Source of the DNA: Anaeramoeba ignava
Taxonomy: Eukaryota > Metamonada > Anaeramoebidae
Assembly: GCA_028826165.1 (NCBI GenBank)
Contig: JAPDFW010000018.1
Location: 1-64,000, forward strand
Length of the DNA stretch: 64,000 bases
Direction: 5' to 3'
Below the pieces are notes generated by a model. That model was not told the origin of the DNA. It was given only the letters and a program-made list of their open reading frames with translations, and did not search any database. Position numbers and translations under genes: made by a program. Each line of letters starts with the position of its first letter. Positions within the stretch are counted from its first letter, which is position 1. Below are positions 58,260 through 64,000 of this stretch, piece by piece.

Positions 58260-58690
58260 AATTGATTAAAACTTTAATATTTATTATTCCAAAATTTATA
58301 TTTTTTATAAAATATTTTAATTTATTTTATTTCAAAATTTAAAATAAAATTAATAATAATTTATTTATAATTTATTTTAAAATTATATCAAAATATTTAA
58401 TAAATTGATTAAAACTTTAATATTTATTATTTCAAAATTTATATTTTATTTATAAAATATTTTAATTTATTTTATTTCAAAAATTTAAAATAGAAATTAA
58501 TAATAATTTATTTATAATTTATTTTAAAATTATATCAAAATATTTAATAAATTGATTAAAACCTTATATTATTTATTATTCCAAAATTTATATTTTATTT
58601 ATAAAATATTTTAATTTATTTTATTTTAAAATTTAAAATAGAAATTAATAATAATTTATTTATAATTTATTTTGAATTAAAATCGTTAAA
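58260..58690. repeat. 146-bp satellite upstream of FG-GAP gene 2
   Basis: About three copies of the satellite at 53790-54710, in the same orientation and at a similar distance from the gene. Confidence 0.88.
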
Positions 58691-59116
58691 AGAATTAAAA
58701 AGAAATAAGAAAGAAATTAATTAAAAAGGAAAAATAAAATTATCCACTTTTTCTTTATTAATTATTAAAAAAAATAAAAAATTTTTCATTTTTTCTTTTT
58801 TCATTCTCATTTTTTCTTTTAAAATCATTTAAAAGTTAAAATAAAAAAAATAATTTATAAGATTATATTCTTAATTTTTAAAAACAAAAATAAACACAAA
58901 ATAAATAGCTTTAAATAATTTAATTTTTGTTATTATTTTTCTTTTTAAATTATTAAAAAAATAAAAAAATAAGATTATAACTTAAAAACAAAAAAAACAA
59001 AAATAAAAACAAAAACAAAAACAAAAACAAAAACAAAAACAAAACAAAAACAAAACAAAAACAAAACAAAACAAAAACAAAACAAAACAAAAACAAAACA
59101 AAACAAAACAAAACAA
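58691..59116. promoter_or_regulatory. 5' region of FG-GAP gene 2 with (AAAACA)n leader
   Basis: Nearly the same sequence as 54711-55109, including TTATCCACTTTTTC and a longer AAAACAAAAC leader (58980-59116) ending at the ATG. Confidence 0.55.
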
Positions 59117-61844
59117 ATGAAATCAATTCTTTTCTTTTTCTTAATTATCAATATTTTCTTAATTCAATCAATTCAAACTCATCAAAAATTAATTTCATTA
59201 TCATCAATAAAAGAAACAGAAACAGAAACAAAAATTCAAACAGAAACAACAAAATATTATTCTTCTCTAGATCCAGCTTGGATTTGGGGTTTATTAGAAG
59301 AATTTACAGGTTCATCAAGATATTTTGGATCTGCTACTGCAATTTATAAAAATGTTCTTGTTATTGGAGCTTATGATGTTAATCAAACATTTATTTACAG
59401 ATATAATGGAACAAATTTTAATCTTGAACAAATTTTAACCAATATTTCAGTTTTAAATTTTGGTTATAGAGTTGCAGTTTATGAAGATGTTATTGTTATT
59501 GGATCTTATACTGAAAAACAAGTATTTATTTACAGATATAATGAAGGAAATTGGAATCTTGAACAAATTTTGAGTGAATCAGCTACATATTTTGGAATTA
59601 GTGTTTCAATTTATGAGAATGTTACTGTTGTTGGAGCTTCTTCTTCAAATCAAGTATTTATTTACAGATATAATGGAGGAAATTGGAATCTTGAAAAACT
59701 TTTGAGTGAATCAATTCTATATTTTGGGCATTCAGTTTCAGTTTATAAAGATGTTCTTGCTATTGGAGCTTCTGCCGCAAATCAAGCATTTATTTACAGA
59801 TATAATGAAGGAAATTGGAATCTTGAACAAAATTTGAATGAATCAGCTTCATATTTTGGAATTAGTGTTTCAATTTATGAAAATGTTCTTGTTATTGGAG
59901 CTCATATTGGAAAGCAAGCATTTGTTTACAGATATAATGGATCAATTTGGAATCTTGAACAAAATTTCAATGAATCTTCACTTTCATGGTTTGGATATTC
60001 TGTTTCAATTTATGAAAGTCTTATTGTTATTGGAACTTATCTTGCAAATCAAGCCTTAGGTTATAGATATAATGGAACATATTGGAATCTTTGAAAAAAA
60101 TTTTACTGAATCAGGAACTACAAAATTTGGATGGCCTGTTTCAATTTATGGAAATATGACTGCTATTGGAACTTATGGTGGAAATCAAACATTTGTTTAC
60201 AAAGTTGATTTTATTCCTCAAGTTAATATTATTAATTGTTCATCTTTATTTTCATCATTTGATTGTTATTGGGATAAAATTGAATCTCCCTTAACTTTGA
60301 AATATCAAATTAATTATGGTTTTGATTGGATTGATATTGATTCTCCAATTCTTGAAGATGTGAATGTTTATTATCAACAATTTAATTCTTCAATTTATGA
60401 TAATATTACTGGAAATGAATATTATTCAATTCAAATCAAAGCTTGTGATTCAAATTCAATAAAATGTGGTGAATCTTCTTCTTTAATTAATTTAACAACA
60501 AAAATTGATTCTGTAAAAGATTTTCATTTATCAAATCCTTCAAATTATTCAATTAATATTACATGGAATCCTCCAAATGTTCAAATCAATGAAGGAATTG
60601 CTCATCTTGATCATTATAATATTTCTTATTTCATTCAATCTCAACCTGATTTAATATCTTTCATTTCAGTTGATAATTCTTCAATTTCTTATTTTCTAGA
60701 AAATTTAGAATGTGAAAAAGATTATAATATTTCAATTTGTGGATGTAGAACACAAGAATGTGAAGGAGATGATAAAGGAGAAGTTATTGAATTACCAATT
60801 TCAATAAGTTTTGAAGAAGTTTCAAATATTTCATGTTCAATTTCATATTCATTAGATATTAATTGTAGTTGGAATTCAATTAATAATTGTCCAATTCCAT
60901 TTTATTATAATTTTACTTATCAATCAATTTCTCAAAATGATTCAAGAAATTATCAACCAACATCAACAAATCAACAATTTACAGCTCAAATTCCAAATCA
61001 AGAATATCAAATCAATATATCAGCATGTAATTCAAATGATAAATGTGGAGATATTTCAACAATTTCAATTACAACAGATAATTTACCAATAGCTCCAACA
61101 ATTTATGAAATAATTTCTAAAATTGAAGAAATTGAATTTCATTTTATCAAATTAACAAATGCAAATAATTATTCAATTTCAGTTGATAATGGAACAAATT
61201 GGCAAAAATTTACATTACTTGAATTTAATGGAATTCAAGTAATTGGAATCATAAATGGATTATCAGGAAATGTTGAATATAATATTTCAATTCGAGGATG
61301 TTCAGATTTAAATTGTGAAACACCATATTTAGGAGAACCAAGTTCAATTAATTCAACAAAAGCTAAATTAGGAAATATTACTTCATTAAATTGTATATCA
61401 TTAATTAATGGATTTATTTGTACTTGGGATTCATTAATTTTATCAAGTGGATTAAAAGGATATTCATTTACTTATAATTCAACTTACAATTCAACATCAA
61501 TTTGTTTAACAAATTTACAATCACCTCGTTATTCAATTACAGAATTAAAATCAGAAGAATATTATGAAATTTCAATTTATTCATCAGCTGATTTAAATTG
61601 TTCGAATAATGAATATTCAGGAATTAATTCAACAACATCAATTACAACATCACCTCCTTATGAACCATGTCAAAAAAGTGATAATTCAAGCAATACAACA
61701 GCAATAACTATTGGAATAATTGTTCCTATTATTGTTATTTCAACAATTATTATTGGAATTATTTTATATAAAAATAAAAAAAGAAAAAATCCAACTATTC
61801 AAACTAAAGAAGAACAAGAACTTCAAGATGATTTAGATATTTAA
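59117..61844 (+). pseudogene. FG-GAP/FN3 membrane protein, second copy, one-base frameshift
   Basis: Tandem paralogue of the 55110 gene with the same signal peptide, seven FG-GAP repeats, FN3-like domains, membrane helix and tail. At about 60091 it has ATCTTTGAAAA where copy 1 has ATCTTGAAAA. The added T ends the frame at 60094 in the sixth/seventh repeat; the rest (60072-61844) is open in the next frame. The FN3 half is nearly identical to copy 1, while the propeller half differs at many residues, for example at the repeat loops. It also lacks a short Cys-rich piece before the helix (SPPYEPC against SSCESCEPC). Pseudogene, consensus error or a silent reservoir for gene conversion. Confidence 0.8.
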
Positions 61845-62239
61845 GTTCAGAAACCAATTTCCAATTTCCAATTTCCAATTCTTTTTCTTTTTTCAATTTC
61901 TTTTTCAATTCTTTTTCTTTTTCAATTTCTTTTTTCAATTCTTTTTTCAATTTCTTTTTCCAATTCTTTTTCTTTTTCAATTCTTTTTCTTTTTCAATTC
62001 TTTTTCTTTTTCAATTTCTTTTTTCAATTTCTTTTTTCAATTCTTTTTTCTTTTTCAATTCCAAAAAAAACAAAAATTAATTCCAAAAAAATAATCTTTT
62101 TAATTCTTTAATTTTTTGATTTTGATTTCGATTTTGATTTTAATTTTAATTTTAATTTTAATTTTAATTTTATTTTTGATTTTTAATTTTAAATTTTAAT
62201 TTTAATTTTAATTTTAATTTTTGAATTTTAATTTTGATT
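61845..62239. other. Convergent intergenic region
   Basis: Pyrimidine repeats of the CAATTCTTTTTC type (61860-62060), then TTTTAATTTTAA repeats up to the stop codon of the minus-strand RCC1-BTB gene. No gene. Confidence 0.55.
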
Positions 62240-64000
62240 TTAATCTTGATGATTAAATTTGTTAATTAATAAATCAAATAAATTTGGATTTGTTTGATTT
62301 AATTGAAAATAATCAATTCCAATTTGAATTTCATTAATTATTTCTTGTGTAATTTCAATTTCTTCTTTAATTTGATTTGAATAAATCCAATATTCAAATA
62401 TTTGAAATGATTTATTACTTAATTCACTATAATCTGTAACTTTATTAGATTTATCATTTGTTACAGATAAAAACATTCCTCGATATAATTCACTTCTCAT
62501 TATTAATATTAATTTAGGAAATTTATATTGTTTTTCTTCTCTTTCAATAATAAAATCTTTTTCATTTTCATTTTCATTTTCATTTAAATAAATTCTTTTC
62601 ATTGTTTCTTCAATTTTTTCATTTGAATTTATAATTTCTTTAATTTCAGAATATAATTTTGGATTTATTTTAGAATTGTTTGAATAAATCATTTCAAATA
62701 TTTGATTTGATTCTTTAATTGATTTACTTGAAATAATTTCTTGAAGTTTTTCAATTTGATTTTGATTTTGATTTAATCTATATTTCAATATTAATTTATG
62801 AGCTTCAATTATTTCTCCATTTTCGGTTTTAAATGAAATATCACAAAATTCTTTTCTTCTAAATAGTTTTATCAAATCTTCTTCAAGATTAGAAAAAGAA
62901 GGAGGAGAATAATAAAGAAAGGAATTTTCATATCCACAATAGATATGATAATTAGAAATATTTTCATTAAATCTTAATTTAGGAAATTCAATTTGAATTG
63001 GAATATATTGAGATTCTGTATTTCCAGTTCCTAATTCACCATACATATTATCTCCAAAACCTATTAATTTTGAATTGGAAGTTAAAATCAAAGTATGAAT
63101 ATGACCAACAGAAAAATCAAGAATATTATCATTTTCAAATAAAGATGATTTGATTTCAGTAAATTCATATATATATTCATCATCTTTGCCAAGTGCATTA
63201 AATTCCCAATATCCACATGAATAAAGTTTTCTTTTTGGATTTTCATCTTCATTTTCAATCAACATTATTGAATGATACCATCCACATTTAATATCAATTA
63301 TTTTACCTTTTGGAATATTTTGGATTTTGGTTAATTTTTGAATTTTTATTTCTTCTTTTCTTGAATATCCTAATCCAAGTTGACCAAATCTATTATCGCC
63401 AAATCCAAATAATTCTTGATTTGAATTTAAAAGAAAAACAGAATTTGAAGAATTTCCTGAAAATATTTTAGAAACATTTTTCATCATTAAAATTGGTTTT
63501 TCTGTTTCTTCAAGTGTTTCAGAATCAAAACCAAGTTGACTAAATTTATTTGAACCAAATCCATAAACATTTTGATTTGAAGTTAATAAGTAAATTGAAC
63601 TATTTCCAGAAACAATATCTTTGATTATTCTATCATTTGTATCTTCAATTAATGATGAAATATTGATAAATTTATTTGGATTTTTTGAATTAATATCTCT
63701 TCCTTTGGCAAATACATTTCCTTCTATTGTTAAAATAGCTTCATTTGAATTACCAACAGTTACTTTTTGAATATTTTCTTCAATTTGGATTTTTGAAGGT
63801 TTTTGATTTGAATTATTTAAATATTCTATTGCTTTTCCATTTTCAAAAAGGAAAGTTGTTGAAAAATAACCTGTTGCAATTTGTTTAATTTGTTTTTCAT
63901 CTTCATCTTCATTTTCATTTTCATTTTCATTTTCAAATTTAAATTGGATTGGTTTTGTTATTCTTATCTGTTGATTTGAAAAAATTGAAGAGTTTTTACC
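62240..64000 (-). CDS. RCC1-BTB protein, 5' end beyond the window
   Basis: The frame is open from the TGA-proximal end to the window edge (586 codons seen). The ATG at 63487 is internal, because upstream codons continue the RCC1 pattern. RCC1 blades include VYGFGSNKFSQLGF, LFGFGDNRFGQLGLGY, GKIIDIKCGWYHSIMLI and LIGFGDNMYGELGTGN. Two BTB-type regions follow: FCDISFKTENGEIIEAHKLI (about 63487-407 codon region near 62830) and KDFIIEREEKQYKFPKLILI with MRSELYRGMFLSVTNDKSNK near 62500. BTB proteins of this type may act as cullin-3 adaptors; the propeller would choose the substrate. A decayed paralogue lies at 3960-5571. Confidence 0.88.
   Translation of the reverse strand, partial: GKNSSIFSNQQIRITKPIQFKFENENENENEDEDEKQIKQIATGYFSTTFLFENGKAIEYLNNSNQKPSKIQIEENIQKVTVGNSNEAILTIEGNVFAKGRDINSKNPNKFINISSLIEDTNDRIIKDIVSGNSSIYLLTSNQNVYGFGSNKFSQLGFDSETLEETEKPILMMKNVSKIFSGNSSNSVFLLNSNQELFGFGDNRFGQLGLGYSRKEEIKIQKLTKIQNIPKGKIIDIKCGWYHSIMLIENEDENPKRKLYSCGYWEFNALGKDDEYIYEFTEIKSSLFENDNILDFSVGHIHTLILTSNSKLIGFGDNMYGELGTGNTESQYIPIQIEFPKLRFNENISNYHIYCGYENSFLYYSPPSFSNLEEDLIKLFRRKEFCDISFKTENGEIIEAHKLILKYRLNQNQNQIEKLQEIISSKSIKESNQIFEMIYSNNSKINPKLYSEIKEIINSNEKIEETMKRIYLNENENENEKDFIIEREEKQYKFPKLILIMRSELYRGMFLSVTNDKSNKVTDYSELSNKSFQIFEYWIYSNQIKEEIEITQEIINEIQIGIDYFQLNQTNPNLFDLLINKFNHQD

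Noticed and set aside
63487-63489. ATG at 63487 as start of the RCC1-BTB gene
   Set aside because: The same frame stays open upstream to the window edge and encodes further RCC1-like sequence, so the true start is outside.

Overview
This window is a piece of a very AT-rich eukaryotic nuclear genome, almost certainly from a free-living protist. Genes carry spliceosomal introns (GTAA...AG), use TAA and TGA as ordinary stops, and include CAND1, RMND5/Gid2, Nup58, ArfGAP, histone H3 and a eukaryotic tRNA-Lys. Several RCC1-BTB and BTB-BACK-TLDc proteins, an RCC1/F-box/small-GTPase fusion and a possible ciliary CCDC113 homologue fit an amoeboflagellate such as Anaeramoeba. That assignment is inference, not proof.

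Layout. 1-5.6 kb holds decayed BTB, BTB-BACK-TLDc and RCC1-BTB copies. 5.6-10.9 kb is an A/T tandem repeat hosting a complete 3.2 kb TA-flanked DNA transposon whose transposase carries a C-terminal Ulp1-like protease domain. Next come tRNA-Lys(CTT), an orphan 3' exon of a DHHC palmitoyltransferase and an 11-exon CAND1 gene (12.96-19.07 kb). From 20 to 24 kb, on the minus strand, lie a frameshifted BTB-BACK-TLDc gene, a CCDC113-like coiled-coil gene and a histone H3 variant with a greatly enlarged tail. 24.7-29.1 kb is a satellite of 11-bp units interrupted by a 1.07 kb Harbinger-like element. 29.3-38.1 kb holds a MIR-less protein O-mannosyltransferase, an ArfGAP, a coiled-coil protein, RMND5 and a Nup58-like nucleoporin. 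38.3-39.7 kb is an eight-copy, ~172-bp array whose every unit can fold into a 29-bp RNA hairpin. 39.9-50.7 kb is a tandem triplication of an NRF-6-like acyltransferase gene in which only the third copy looks intact. 50.8-53.8 kb encodes the RCC1/F-box/Arf fusion. 55.1-61.8 kb holds two tandem membrane proteins with a seven-repeat FG-GAP head and FN3 domains, each behind a 146-bp satellite. The window ends inside a minus-strand RCC1-BTB gene.

Themes. Ubiquitin biology recurs (CAND1 for cullin exchange, RMND5 as a GID/CTLH E3 subunit, F-box and BTB proteins as candidate cullin adaptors, a Ulp1-like protease on a transposon). Almost every intron is filled with its own simple tandem repeat. Several otherwise good genes contain one single-base indel; these are either recent pseudogenes or consensus errors in the assembly, and the sequence alone cannot decide.
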